The notes: generated from the sequence alone by a model not told the origin. A stretch of DNA of 64,000 nucleotides from Chryseosolibacter histidinae (GCF_018598225.1 NZ_JAHESF010000027.1:1-64000), one strand, 5' to 3'; positions 17,686-28,864 are shown, counted from the stretch's first letter. Translations and numbers: made by a program.

Positions 17686-18429
17686 ATGAACATAACCTGT
17701 GTTATTGTAGACGATGAGAAGTTAGCCCGCGATCTTCTTACTGAATATCTTCAGCAAATGCCCAATATTCAGATCGTTGGAGAGGGCACCAAAGGAAAAG
17801 AAGCTGTTGAAGTGATCGATAAGTTAAAACCTGATCTCGTTTTCCTCGATGTGCAGATGCCCGGCATGACCGGCTTCGACGTGCTTGACGAGATCACACA
17901 CGATCCGTTTGTTATATTTTGTACCGCCTATGATCAATACGCCATCCGCGCTTTTGAAAAGAATGCCGTAGATTACCTGCTCAAACCCCTCGACCAGGAA
18001 CGTTTCAAGGTGGCCGTTGAACGCGCCATCAGCAGAATGAAGCTCGAGCAGAACAACGTAGGCGAGCTCTTACGCAGCATCAAGACCGAGAACAAAACCT
18101 CATACGACTCACACATCTTTGTTCAGAAATCGGAGAAGCTTCTCAACCTGCCCGTGGAAGAGATCGTGTACCTCGAAGCTTCAGGCGACTACACCATACT
18201 CACCACCAAGAATGACCAGTTTGTAAGCTCTTCCGGCATCGGCAAGCTCGAAGAGATCCTCAACCCGGAGCTGTTCATCCGCGTGCACCGCAGCACCATC
18301 ATCAACATCAATGCGCTGAAGGAAATTGAAAAACACTTCAACGGTGGCATGGTGGTGAAAATGCAAAACGGAAAAAGCTTCCCCGTAAGCCGCACCTACG
18401 CCAAGCTGATCAGAAGAAAGGTAGTTTAG
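17686..18429 (+). CDS. LytTR family response regulator
   Basis: 247 residues. The receiver domain has VDDEKLARDLL, the phosphoacceptor region LVFLDVQMPGMTGFDVL and FCTAYDQYAIRAFEKNAVDYLLKP. The C-terminal LytTR DNA-binding domain covers about 140-245 (LPVEEIVYLEASGDYTIL, FIRVHRSTIINI). It is the partner of the upstream LytS-type kinase. Such pairs often control exopolysaccharide, autolysis or nutrient-signal genes; the regulon is not evident here. Confidence 0.92.
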   Translation: MNITCVIVDDEKLARDLLTEYLQQMPNIQIVGEGTKGKEAVEVIDKLKPDLVFLDVQMPGMTGFDVLDEITHDPFVIFCTAYDQYAIRAFEKNAVDYLLKPLDQERFKVAVERAISRMKLEQNNVGELLRSIKTENKTSYDSHIFVQKSEKLLNLPVEEIVYLEASGDYTILTTKNDQFVSSSGIGKLEEILNPELFIRVHRSTIININALKEIEKHFNGGMVVKMQNGKSFPVSRTYAKLIRRKVV

Positions 18430-18433
18430 AAAT

Positions 18434-18649
18434 ACAGTCTACGGTCGACGGACCACAGTCCACAGCAAGTGCGTTGTGTTGTTAATGGATTCGTTTAGTC
18501 AGTCGACAGTTGACAATCCCGATGGTCTCGGGAGCAGTTGACAAAGGATAGACTTTAAAAACTAAGCGCCGCCTCAGATTCAAGTTAAGACGAGGCAGCG
18601 CTTTTCTTTTAGCCGTTGTCAATTGTTACCTTGTCAACTGTCAATTGTT
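18434..18649. repeat. Convergent spacer with two word-repeat families in nested inverted arrangement
   Basis: 18434-18468 carries the GTCGACGG/CCACAGTCCACAG family. 18501-18544 (GACAGTTGACAA forms, split by the small hairpin TCCCGA-TGGTC-TCGGGA at 18517-18533) faces 18615-18649 (TTGTCAACTGTCAATTG forms), enclosing a GC-rich terminator-like hairpin. Confidence 0.8.
18564..18610. terminator. GC-rich hairpin with T-rich tail between convergent genes
   Basis: AAGCGCCGCCTC at 18564-18575 pairs with GAGGCAGCGCTT (18592-18603) around a 16-base loop, followed by TTCTTTT. It ends the LytTR operon and may serve the opposite gene too. A close relative of this hairpin core occurs at 52239-52278. Confidence 0.75.
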
Positions 18650-18688
18650 TAAACACTACTCGTCTGTGGACCGTTGACTGATTTGCAT

Positions 18689-20002
18689 TCAATCCGGCAG
18701 GTCGAACTTGAGTCTCACCTTCACTTTGTCTTTTACAGGCCGGTCGTTGCGTTTGGAGGGATTCCAGGCGGGGCCTTCCTTGATGAGCCTGATCACTTCA
18801 TCGTCGCACCCGTAACCGATGCCTTTGATCACCTTGAACTCACCCAGCTGACCGTTGGCATCCACAGTGAATTGAACCGTTACCCTGCCTTCGACCTTGT
18901 TCTCAAGCGCCAGCTCGGGATAATTCATTTTTTCTTCCAGGTATTTTTCAAAGGCGTTGCGTCCACCCTGAGGTTCGGCAAATTGCAGCACGTTGTTGTT
19001 CGTTGTGCCTGCGCCTGTTACAACCACTTCACTCAGCTCAGTATAATCAGGTGTCATCTGGATGTTGATCTCGCGATTGTTTTCCGCCCTGACCTCAACT
19101 TCCTTCAGGCCGATGAACTGGAATACAAGGGTTTGTTTCGGGTCGTTTAAGGCGATCTGGTAATGGCCCACTTCATCGGTGATGGTGCCGATGTTAGTAC
19201 CCTTTACCATCACATTCACACCGGGTAGGGGCATGCCGTCTTCCGTGGAGATCACTTTACCCTGGATGGTTCGAGGGTTAGCAGCTACTTCCCTTCGGGC
19301 TTCTGAAGCACGGGAAGCCTGTGCTCTTTTTTTGTCAGCGGCACCAGCATTGTCATCAGCCCTTTCAATTTCCCTGGGGGCTTCGGCCAGGTCTGCTTCA
19401 ACGATCCGTTGATCTTCAGTTTCAATCGCTTCTGTCTGCGCCACCCTTTCTACCTGCGAAGCGGTCTCTTCATCGCGTGAAGCAGCGCCGGCAACAGGAT
19501 TGGAGGTTGGTACCTGAGGTCTCGATTGGCCGGATGATTTCTTTTTCGCCTGAGCAGGTTGTGCTGGTTTGTTTAACGCGATCGCCTGGCCAGCGGCAGG
19601 CCTGCTGGCTATTGTATCATGTTTTACTTCTACCGTAGTGTCTGCGGCAGTTTGTGGAGCGACCTCTTTGTTCACCGCCAGGGTCTGGTCTGGCCGGTGG
19701 TTGCTCAGGTTGCCGATGATGTAAACACTGGCAACCGCCAGCAGTATGAGGCCGGCGGCAATGCCCAGAGACCAGCGCCAGAGTGAGATCACTTTAGGCC
19801 TTCGTGCCTGGGTGCGCTGGTGTAAGGTGTTGTGAAGCTCCTTCAGGTCGAACAGGAAGGAGTCTGGTCCGATCTGGTTGGCCCCTTCCAGCGCTTCTGA
19901 AAGGAAAGGATCCTGAAGCGCCTCTTTTTCAAGGGCATGCATTTCCCTGGGGGTCATTTCGCCCCGCAAATAACGTTCGATATCGTGTTTACGCCTGCCC
20001 AT
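18689..20002 (-). CDS. Anti-sigma-like membrane protein with CarboxypepD_reg and TonB C-terminal domains
   Basis: 437 residues. The cytoplasmic N-terminus (about 1-75, DIERYLRGEMTPREMHALEKEALQDPFL) resembles Bacteroidota anti-sigma N-termini, followed by one membrane segment at about 78-97. A low-complexity Ala/Glu/Gln/Lys-rich periplasmic linker leads to a CarboxypepD_reg-like domain at about 245-335 (IQGKVISTEDGMPLPGVNV, ending LSEVVVTGAG). A TonB C-terminal domain occupies about 355-437 (YPELALENKVEGRVTVQFTVDANG). The start overlaps the ECF sigma gene by 14 bases, so it probably holds that sigma factor and senses through TonB-type contacts. The architecture is unusual but complete. Confidence 0.82.
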   Translation of the reverse strand: MGRRKHDIERYLRGEMTPREMHALEKEALQDPFLSEALEGANQIGPDSFLFDLKELHNTLHQRTQARRPKVISLWRWSLGIAAGLILLAVASVYIIGNLSNHRPDQTLAVNKEVAPQTAADTTVEVKHDTIASRPAAGQAIALNKPAQPAQAKKKSSGQSRPQVPTSNPVAGAASRDEETASQVERVAQTEAIETEDQRIVEADLAEAPREIERADDNAGAADKKRAQASRASEARREVAANPRTIQGKVISTEDGMPLPGVNVMVKGTNIGTITDEVGHYQIALNDPKQTLVFQFIGLKEVEVRAENNREINIQMTPDYTELSEVVVTGAGTTNNNVLQFAEPQGGRNAFEKYLEEKMNYPELALENKVEGRVTVQFTVDANGQLGEFKVIKGIGYGCDDEVIRLIKEGPAWNPSKRNDRPVKDKVKVRLKFDLPD

Positions 20003-20558
20003 TACGTTCCATGCAGATCTTGAGGTTTCTTTTGCCGTTCTGAATATGACTTTTCACCTTGTTGAGGTCAAAACCGGTGATTTCGGTGATCTCTTTATAA
20101 CATTTCTGCTCCAGATAAAACAATCTCACACATAGTTTCTGTTCCTCGCCCAGTGTCTCGATACATTTCTCTAATTTACTAAGATTTGTCTCTATTTCCG
20201 GCACGTCTTGCAGATGCGCTTCGGGGTCGGTTTCCATAATAAAAGGCGAAATTTCTTCGAAATTTTTACCTTTTTTCGATCGCAGCTGCATCAGGCAATG
20301 ATTGCGGGCCGTCACGTATAACCAGCCTTTGAACTGGCTCACCGCGTGTTCTTTCAGGCTTACGATCAGCTTTTCAAATACCTGCATCACGGCGTCGCGG
20401 CTTTCTTCGCGGTCTTTCAGGTACTTGAGGCACACACCGAACACCAGCGAGGTGTAACGTTGATACAGCTCACCGATCACATCAAGCTGCTCACTTTGCT
20501 TATAAAGCGCCACAAGCTCCTCATCCGTCAGTTTTTTATAATCGTCAGCCGAAAGCAT
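19989..20558 (-). CDS. ECF-type RNA polymerase sigma factor
   Basis: 189 residues. Region 2 is LYQRYTSLVFGVCLKYLKDREESRDAVMQVFEKL, and region 4 carries the helix-turn-helix YKEITEITGFDLNKVKSHIQNGKRNLK. There is no region 3, as in ECF sigma factors. It overlaps the anti-sigma-like gene downstream and is divergent from the VWA protein gene, with an 85-base intergenic region; it may control that gene and its own operon. Confidence 0.9.
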   Translation of the reverse strand: MLSADDYKKLTDEELVALYKQSEQLDVIGELYQRYTSLVFGVCLKYLKDREESRDAVMQVFEKLIVSLKEHAVSQFKGWLYVTARNHCLMQLRSKKGKNFEEISPFIMETDPEAHLQDVPEIETNLSKLEKCIETLGEEQKLCVRLFYLEQKCYKEITEITGFDLNKVKSHIQNGKRNLKICMERNGQA

Positions 20559-20643
20559 TTTTCAAAGTAAACAAAAATTTCCGGCGCAACGATATGGAAT
20601 TTTTTCCGCGGGACATCTTCATGGAAATTTAAACACACAGCCT

Positions 20644-22518
20644 ATGAAGAAGATATGGGTTTACCTCATAGCAGGTTTTCTATTGCTCAGTTTTGGGCAA
20701 GTACAGGAAAGAACGATCACGGGAACCGTCACCGCCTCTGAAGACGGAAGCCCATTACCTGGTGTCAATGTTATTCTCATCGGCACATCCACAGGCACTG
20801 TTACTGACGGACAAGGAAAGTACGAGATCAAAGTACCGGCAACCGGTGCAAAGCTGGCCTTTTCATTTATCGGTTATGTGAGTCAGGAGATCAGCGTCGG
20901 AACAAAAACGGTGATCGATGTCTCAATGTCAGCAGATACAAAGGCTTTGCATGAGGTGGTGGTCACCGGTTACGGAGTACAAAAGCAAAGCATGGTGCTC
21001 CAGGGGCGCGCGGCTGGTATTACAGCCACCAGAGGCCCTAGATCAGTGAAGAGACGTGCGGCCAAAGAAGCAGAATATGCAGACTATCAACCGGTGCAAC
21101 ACAACACCGAAGAATACGATGCCATCAATGAAAATATTTTCCACGAAGCTTTAAAGAATCCGCTCTCCACTTTCTCCATCGATGTGGATGCAGCCTCCTA
21201 CAGCAACATCAGGCGATTCATCAGCAACGGCCAGCGCCCGCCCATCGATGCCGTGCGCATTGAAGAGATGGTGAACTATTTTGATTACGACTACAGCCAG
21301 CCCGAAGGTGAGCACCCCTTCGCCGTACACACCGAGATCTCCGAAGCCCCCTGGAATGCCAAACACCGCCTGGTGCACATCGGCCTGCAGGGCAAAAAGA
21401 TCGCCACTGAAGATCTTCCGCCATCAAATCTTGTATTTCTCATCGATGTATCCGGCTCCATGGCCGATCCCAATAAACTTCCGCTGGTGAAGAGCTCGTT
21501 CCGCATGCTGGTAGAACAGTTGCGGGAGCAGGATCACGTTGCCATAGTGGTGTATGCCGGTGCTGCAGGTGTGGTGCTGGAGCCCACTTCAGGCAGTCGC
21601 AAGAAGGAGATCATCGCTGCGCTCGACAGGCTCGAAGCCGGTGGCTCCACCGCCGGAGGGCAGGGATTGAAGCTGGCTTATGCATTGGCCAAAGAACACT
21701 TCAGGGAAGGCAACAACCGTGTGATCCTGGCAACAGACGGCGACTTCAACGTGGGTGAGTCAAGCAATGCCGCCATGGAAAGACTGATCGAAGAGAAAAG
21801 AGAAGGTGGTGTTTTTCTCACCGTGCTCGGCTATGGCATGGGCAACTATAAAGACTCAAAAATGGAAACGCTGGCAGACAAAGGCAACGGTAACTACGCT
21901 TACATCGACAATATTTCAGAGGCCAGAAAAGTGCTGGTGAACGAATTCGGAGGCACCCTCTTTACCATTGCCAAAGATGTGAAGCTCCAGATTGAATTCA
22001 ATCCTGCCAAAGTGAAAGCGTATCGCCTCATCGGTTATGAGAACAGGATGCTGAAGAGTGAAGACTTCAACAATGACAAGAAAGATGCAGGCGAGCTGGG
22101 CTCCGGTCACACCGTAACAGCGTTGTACGAGATCATACCGGTGGGTGTGGAAAGCGAGGCTTTCAAGATCGACGACCTGAAATATCAGTCTAACAAGGTA
22201 GCGTCATCGGCAAAACAATCCGATGAGCTGATGACCATCAAGCTGCGTTATAAAAAACCGGATGAGAACAAAAGCAGGCTGATCGAGCATCCGCTGATCG
22301 ATACCCATACGTCCCTCGCCAGAACTTCTGATAATTTCCGCTGGTCTGCTTCGGTGGCAGCCTTCGGCATGCTGCTGCGCGAATCGGAGTTCATCAAAGA
22401 CTTTTCATACGACGAAGTACTGGAGCTCGCAGCCGGTGCCCGTGGAAAAGACGAAGAAGGCTACCGCATCGAATTTATCAACATGGCCAAGTCATTCGGA
22501 CTGGTAGCAAAGAAATAG
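20644..22518 (+). CDS. SusC-like N-terminus fused to von Willebrand factor A (YfbK-type) protein
   Basis: 624 residues. A signal peptide (KKIWVYLIAGFLLLSFGQ) precedes a CarboxypepD_reg-like domain at about 24-100 (ITGTVTASEDGSPLPGVNV). A SusC/TonB-box-like segment EVVVTGYGVQKQ (104-115) follows, but no barrel. Instead there is the YfbK N-terminal region (NPLSTFSIDVDAASYSNIRRF), a VWA domain with MIDAS DVSGS at 268-272, and the DUF3520-like C-terminus. It is probably periplasmic or surface-exposed and binds a protein partner through the metal site. It lies divergent from the ECF sigma/anti-sigma pair, whose CarboxypepD_reg domain is clearly related. Confidence 0.88.
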   Translation: MKKIWVYLIAGFLLLSFGQVQERTITGTVTASEDGSPLPGVNVILIGTSTGTVTDGQGKYEIKVPATGAKLAFSFIGYVSQEISVGTKTVIDVSMSADTKALHEVVVTGYGVQKQSMVLQGRAAGITATRGPRSVKRRAAKEAEYADYQPVQHNTEEYDAINENIFHEALKNPLSTFSIDVDAASYSNIRRFISNGQRPPIDAVRIEEMVNYFDYDYSQPEGEHPFAVHTEISEAPWNAKHRLVHIGLQGKKIATEDLPPSNLVFLIDVSGSMADPNKLPLVKSSFRMLVEQLREQDHVAIVVYAGAAGVVLEPTSGSRKKEIIAALDRLEAGGSTAGGQGLKLAYALAKEHFREGNNRVILATDGDFNVGESSNAAMERLIEEKREGGVFLTVLGYGMGNYKDSKMETLADKGNGNYAYIDNISEARKVLVNEFGGTLFTIAKDVKLQIEFNPAKVKAYRLIGYENRMLKSEDFNNDKKDAGELGSGHTVTALYEIIPVGVESEAFKIDDLKYQSNKVASSAKQSDELMTIKLRYKKPDENKSRLIEHPLIDTHTSLARTSDNFRWSASVAAFGMLLRESEFIKDFSYDEVLELAAGARGKDEEGYRIEFINMAKSFGLVAKK

Positions 22519-22819
22519 CATCGTGAAACTGAGAAGGACTCTCTTCAGTAGGCGGTAGGCAAAAAAGCAGTAGGCAAGGAGAGGGCTAGTATCCGGGTCA
22601 ACTGCTTTTTGTCACCGCCAGTTAGAGTCCACAGTCGACGGTCCACAGTCCACAGCAGCGCGGTGTTAACTCACACTCACTCGTACTTCGTACCTCGTAA
22701 TTCGTACCTCTTACCTCGTACCTTCGGCATTCCGAAGCACCAGTGTTCAATCAACCCTCCCCGAATTCGTCAGGCCTCCTGGCTCCTTACTCCTGGCTTC
22801 TGGCTCCTGGCAACTACAC
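22519..22819. repeat. 301-base convergent spacer made of four word-repeat families
   Basis: In order: GTAGGCGGTAGGCAAAA and GCAGTAGGC words at 22547-22579; GTCCACAGTCGACGGTCCAC words at 22626-22658; TCGTACTTCGTACCTCG words at 22681-22723; and CTCCTGGCTCCTTACTCC words at 22774-22812. No ORF, RNA gene or clear promoter is seen. It separates the converging VWA protein and ppc genes. Confidence 0.8.
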
Positions 22820-25390
<2,571 letters not shown>

Positions 25391-25413
25391 GGTTGTTTAG
25401 TAATGACCTTCTA

Positions 25414-25447
25414 CAAATTTATTAAATAGAGGTCTTAGCCATCGCAA
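25414..25447 (-). promoter_or_regulatory. Promoter of ppc
   Basis: The minus strand has TAAATTTG (25421-25414) with TTG (25447-25445) 23 bases upstream. The leader would be about 17 bases to the ATG at 25390. Confidence 0.5.
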
Positions 25448-25504
25448 CGCGGTCCTGATATTCCAATAATTTTTTCGAAAACGTTTACAGTTGAAGTTCT
25501 GGCA

Positions 25505-25539
25505 AAAAAAATGGCTTTCGTTACAAGATCACGAAAGCC
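25505..25539 (-). terminator. Rho-independent terminator of the DUF1573 gene
   Basis: Read on the minus strand, GGCTTTCGT (25539-25531) pairs with ACGAAAGCC (25521-25513) and is followed by ATTTTTTTTG. It lies 28 bases after the stop of the DUF1573 gene. Confidence 0.85.
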
Positions 25540-25566
25540 ATCCGCAAAAGCGTTTTTGAATGCCGT

Positions 25567-25968
25567 TTACAGGGCTACCACTTCACCTTTGATGGTGAGT
25601 TTTGCCACCCCTTCTTCGGTGTTGGCGTTGACGGTCACGGTTTTAGTGAACTGTCCGATGCTGGCCGCATTGTAAGTGGCCTTCACATAACCCTCAGCGC
25701 CGGGTGCGATGGGGTCTTTGGTATACGATGTTACGGTGCAGCCGCAGGAGGCCTGTACGGTTGAGATCACCAGCGGAATATCGCCTTTGTTGGTGAACTT
25801 GAACTCATAGGTCACCGGAACACCAACCTTGATCTTGCCGAAATCATATTCAATGCGGGTCCAGTTGAAAATGGCGGCATCGGGGTTTCCGCTTACCGGC
25901 CGGGTATTCATGGCAACAAGGCTCGCTACCAACGCCAGGGAAAAGAATGTTAAAGCAATTTTTTTCAT
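25567..25968 (-). CDS. DUF1573 exported protein
   Basis: 133 residues from the ATG at 25968 (upstream in-frame Met lacks a signal peptide context). A signal peptide (KKIALTFFSLALVASLVAM) is followed by an Ig-like DUF1573 domain: FNWTRIEYDFGKIKVGVPVTYEFKFTNKGD and the characteristic ASCGCTVTSY. The family is abundant in Bacteroidota, outside the cytoplasm, with unknown function. It has its own terminator and is divergent from the histidine kinase gene. Confidence 0.85.
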   Translation of the reverse strand: MKKIALTFFSLALVASLVAMNTRPVSGNPDAAIFNWTRIEYDFGKIKVGVPVTYEFKFTNKGDIPLVISTVQASCGCTVTSYTKDPIAPGAEGYVKATYNAASIGQFTKTVTVNANTEEGVAKLTIKGEVVAL

Positions 25969-26118
25969 GATCTGTAGATTTAAGATGAATATTATTGTGT
26001 TCGAACCAATGCAAAACTCGTAGCAGCACCACAAATATCGTGTTAATGATTCGCTAAATATTGTTAATGAGATGTTAAACGCGGGTGCTTCCAGCGATCT
26101 TTATTGTATTTTTATTGT

Positions 26119-27384
26119 GTGAAAAGTTCATCCATCCGTTTTATTGTCATTCTCGGCACGCTGTGTATCGTAGGCATTACCATTACGCAGATCTACTGGG
26201 TCAGAAGGGCTTTTGATCTGAAGGAGGGTGAGTTTGAACGAACGGTCAATGCCGCGCTCTTCAATGTGGCCAACCAGATCTTCGCCATCAACAACACCCC
26301 CTCGCCTGCCATGAACCCCGTAAAGCAGGTGTCTACCAACTATTTTATTGTGATGGTCAATGGCGAAGTGGATGCCAGTTTGCTTGAGTTTTTGCTGCGG
26401 TCGGAGTTTGAAAAACGCAACATCAACGCTGATTTTGAATACGGCGTCTACGACTGTACCAGCGAAAAAATGAAATATGGCGATTATGTGCCGCTGCAGA
26501 CCGCCAAAGAAAAAGTGACCAGCAAAAAGCTGCCCGCCTGGAACCATTACGCGTACTATTTCGGCGTGCAGTTTCCCAACCGCGAGGCGCAGCTCATCAA
26601 TCAGATGGGTATCTGGTCGTTCTCATCTGTGGTGTTGCTGGTGGTGATCGTATTCTTCGGGTATACGTTGTTTGTCATCCTGAAACAGAAGCGGCTGTCG
26701 GAGATCCAGAAAGATTTTATCAACAACATGACGCATGAGTTCAAAACGCCGATCTCTACCATCGCCGTTTCCACGGAAGTGCTCAAAGATCCGAACATCG
26801 TACATCAGCCCGAGCGGTTACTGAACTACACCACCATCATCGAAAAAGAGAACACCCGGCTGAAGCAACAGGTGGAACGTGTGCTGCAGATGGCCCGGCT
26901 CGACAAGGAAGACATCGGACTCAAAAAGGAGATCGTGGATGTGCACCAGGTGATCCAGGATGCTATCCGCAACACGTCAGGATCTCTCCAAGACAAGCAT
27001 GGTTCCATTTCGTGCGACCTGCGGGCTACACAACACACCATCGAAGCAGACAAGCTTCACCTCACCAATGTGCTTTACAACCTGATTGATAATGCCATCA
27101 AGTACTGCAAAACGGCACCGCAGATCCTGTTGCGTACTTCCGATGGCCATAAGAACCTGACGCTCGAGATCGAAGACAACGGTATCGGCATCAGCCCTGA
27201 AGACCAGAAGCGGGTGTTTCAGAAATTTTACCGGGTGCCTACCGGCAACGTGCACGATGTGAAAGGTTTCGGCATCGGGCTCAACTACGTAAAATCGATC
27301 ATCGAAGCGCATAAGGGAAATGTCAGGCTTGAAAGTGAGCTGGGAAGCGGAAGCACTTTCAGGATAAGCCTGCCCCTTGCATGA
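26119..27384 (+). CDS. Sensor histidine kinase (RprX-like)
   Basis: About 421 residues from the GTG at 26119; a TTG five codons earlier is possible. Two membrane segments (about 7-27 and 168-190) flank a periplasmic sensor region of about 140 residues. The HisKA domain has DFINNMTHEFKTPISTIAVS, and HATPase_c has LIDNAIKYC, EDNGIGISPEDQ and GFGIGLNYVKSII. It overlaps the response regulator gene by four bases (ATGA). The closest described pattern is the Bacteroides RprX/RprY pair; the signal is unknown. Confidence 0.9.
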   Translation: MKSSSIRFIVILGTLCIVGITITQIYWVRRAFDLKEGEFERTVNAALFNVANQIFAINNTPSPAMNPVKQVSTNYFIVMVNGEVDASLLEFLLRSEFEKRNINADFEYGVYDCTSEKMKYGDYVPLQTAKEKVTSKKLPAWNHYAYYFGVQFPNREAQLINQMGIWSFSSVVLLVVIVFFGYTLFVILKQKRLSEIQKDFINNMTHEFKTPISTIAVSTEVLKDPNIVHQPERLLNYTTIIEKENTRLKQQVERVLQMARLDKEDIGLKKEIVDVHQVIQDAIRNTSGSLQDKHGSISCDLRATQHTIEADKLHLTNVLYNLIDNAIKYCKTAPQILLRTSDGHKNLTLEIEDNGIGISPEDQKRVFQKFYRVPTGNVHDVKGFGIGLNYVKSIIEAHKGNVRLESELGSGSTFRISLPLA

Positions 27385-28091
27385 TTTCACCAGCCATGGA
27401 CATGAATACCAAGAAGATCCTGCTTGTAGAAGATGACCCCAGCCTGGGTTTTGTGATCAAAGACAACCTGATCCTCAAAGGTTATCAGGTTACCCTCTGC
27501 AAAGACGGTGAGGAGGGCGAAAATGCTTTTCATGAGCAGCCGTTCCATCTTTGTATCCTGGATGTGATGCTGCCGAAGAAAGATGGTTTTTCACTCGCCA
27601 AAGCTATCCGCGAAAAGAACAGTCATGTGCCTATCCTGTTCCTCACAGCCAAATCGATGACCGAAGACAAGCTGGCAGGTTTTCAGACCGGGGCCGATGA
27701 TTACATCACAAAACCTTTCAGCCTCGAAGAGCTGATCTACCGCATCGAAGTATTTTTAAGAAGAAGCAATGGCCACGCTGTTTTACCCGATGGCAAAGTT
27801 TTTCAGGTAGGCCAGTTCGAGTTCGATCATTTTAATCTCACGCTGAAGAATACCAGCTCCGAAAAAACGCTCACGCAGAAAGAAGCAGAAGTGCTCAAGC
27901 TGCTCTACCAGAACCGCGACCGTGTGCTGAAGCGCGAAGAGATATTGAAACATGTGTGGGGTGACGACGATTATTTCATGGGCCGCAGCATGGACGTCTT
28001 CATATCCAAGCTCCGCAAATACCTCAAAGAAGATCCCGCGGTGCAAATTGTCAACTATCATGGTGTAGGGTTCAGACTCGAGTTGAGGTAA
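27381..28091 (+). CDS. OmpR-family response regulator (RprY-like)
   Basis: 236 residues. The receiver domain has LLVEDDPSLGFVI, the phosphoacceptor in LCILDVMLPKKDGF, and K in DDYITKPFSLEEL. The winged-helix domain covers about 138-235 (LTQKEAEVLKLLYQNRDRVLKREEILKHVWG, MDVFISKLRKYLKEDP). The first codons overlap the kinase gene; in-frame ATGs at 27396 and 27402 are alternative starts. It works with the upstream kinase. Confidence 0.92.
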   Translation: MISPAMDMNTKKILLVEDDPSLGFVIKDNLILKGYQVTLCKDGEEGENAFHEQPFHLCILDVMLPKKDGFSLAKAIREKNSHVPILFLTAKSMTEDKLAGFQTGADDYITKPFSLEELIYRIEVFLRRSNGHAVLPDGKVFQVGQFEFDHFNLTLKNTSSEKTLTQKEAEVLKLLYQNRDRVLKREEILKHVWGDDDYFMGRSMDVFISKLRKYLKEDPAVQIVNYHGVGFRLELR

Positions 28092-28102
28092 CGAAGCTCG
28101 TT

Positions 28103-28137
28103 CAACCCTTTGAGGGTTCAAAACCCTCAAAGGGTTG
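28103..28137. terminator. Perfect 16-bp stem hairpin between convergent genes
   Basis: CAACCCTTTGAGGGTT (28103-28118) and AACCCTCAAAGGGTTG (28122-28137) are perfect reverse complements around a 3-base loop, and each arm is itself a near-palindrome. There is no T-run on either side, so it is a candidate two-way transcription stop or RNA end protector. Confidence 0.65.
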
Positions 28138-28158
28138 GGACCCGACGAAAACGCTGAG

Positions 28159-28827
28159 TCAACCCAAAATCTCTCTCAGCACCTGCACCGACTTAAATTC
28201 CCCGAGATTTTCCAGGTGCTCCGCATAGAATTTCAGTAATAAGTCAAGCAGCTCTTTCCGTTGTAGATTGGTTGTTGCAGGCGATTGATCATAACTCGCC
28301 GTGAGCAATCTCCCGAGGACCTTTTCTGTTTCCTCATCGGTGATCCTGCCACCAAGCACTTCGTTCACAAACTGTGGACCGAAGCCCAGGTAACGGCTGA
28401 GCCTGATCATAAAAATCAGGTGTGCATTCTCATGCCCCCCCTGAAGCCCGTCTATGGTAATGAGCGAATCGGCGAGGAAGGTAAACATCTCCTGCGTATG
28501 ACTTTCATCTTTTACGGTTTTGTTCAGGAGCTCTGTGAGAAAGATAGCGATGGTCGATTTTTTGATGTCGGCCGTGAGCGACTGGTAAGGATGGAAGCAA
28601 TGGATCTCTTTGATGCGCTCGATGTTGGCGTGTTCACGATGATACACCACCAGGTTCAGCAGTGTGAGCGGCTGATACAAAGCGATCTTGTTCTTGGCCG
28701 ATTTACTTCTCACCCCATTTACCATGTAGCTCTGCAACCCGAACAGCTCGGTAAAGATGGTAACGATGATGGAGGTCTCGCCATACTTCGTGAACCTGAA
28801 AACAATGCCGCGGGTTTTGTGTAACAT
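28159..28827 (-). CDS. recO: DNA repair protein RecO
   Basis: 222 residues. The N-terminal OB fold starts TRGIVFRFTKYGETSIIVTIFTELFG, typical of RecO, and the C-terminal helical domain follows (HLIFMIRLSRYLGFGPQF). The zinc-finger cysteines of some RecO proteins are absent, as is usual in Bacteroidota. It helps RecR load RecA; recR is encoded at 53.8-54.4 kb. A long hairpin repeat lies directly upstream. Confidence 0.9.
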   Translation of the reverse strand: MLHKTRGIVFRFTKYGETSIIVTIFTELFGLQSYMVNGVRSKSAKNKIALYQPLTLLNLVVYHREHANIERIKEIHCFHPYQSLTADIKKSTIAIFLTELLNKTVKDESHTQEMFTFLADSLITIDGLQGGHENAHLIFMIRLSRYLGFGPQFVNEVLGGRITDEETEKVLGRLLTASYDQSPATTNLQRKELLDLLLKFYAEHLENLGEFKSVQVLREILG

Positions 28828-28864
28828 CTTACTGAATCAACGAAATTGAACATTGGCGCGTAAT

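Noticed and set aside
22519-22819. CRISPR-like array in the repeat-filled spacer
   Set aside because: Units are 7-10 bases and degenerate, without constant repeat length or spacers of even size, and no cas gene is near.
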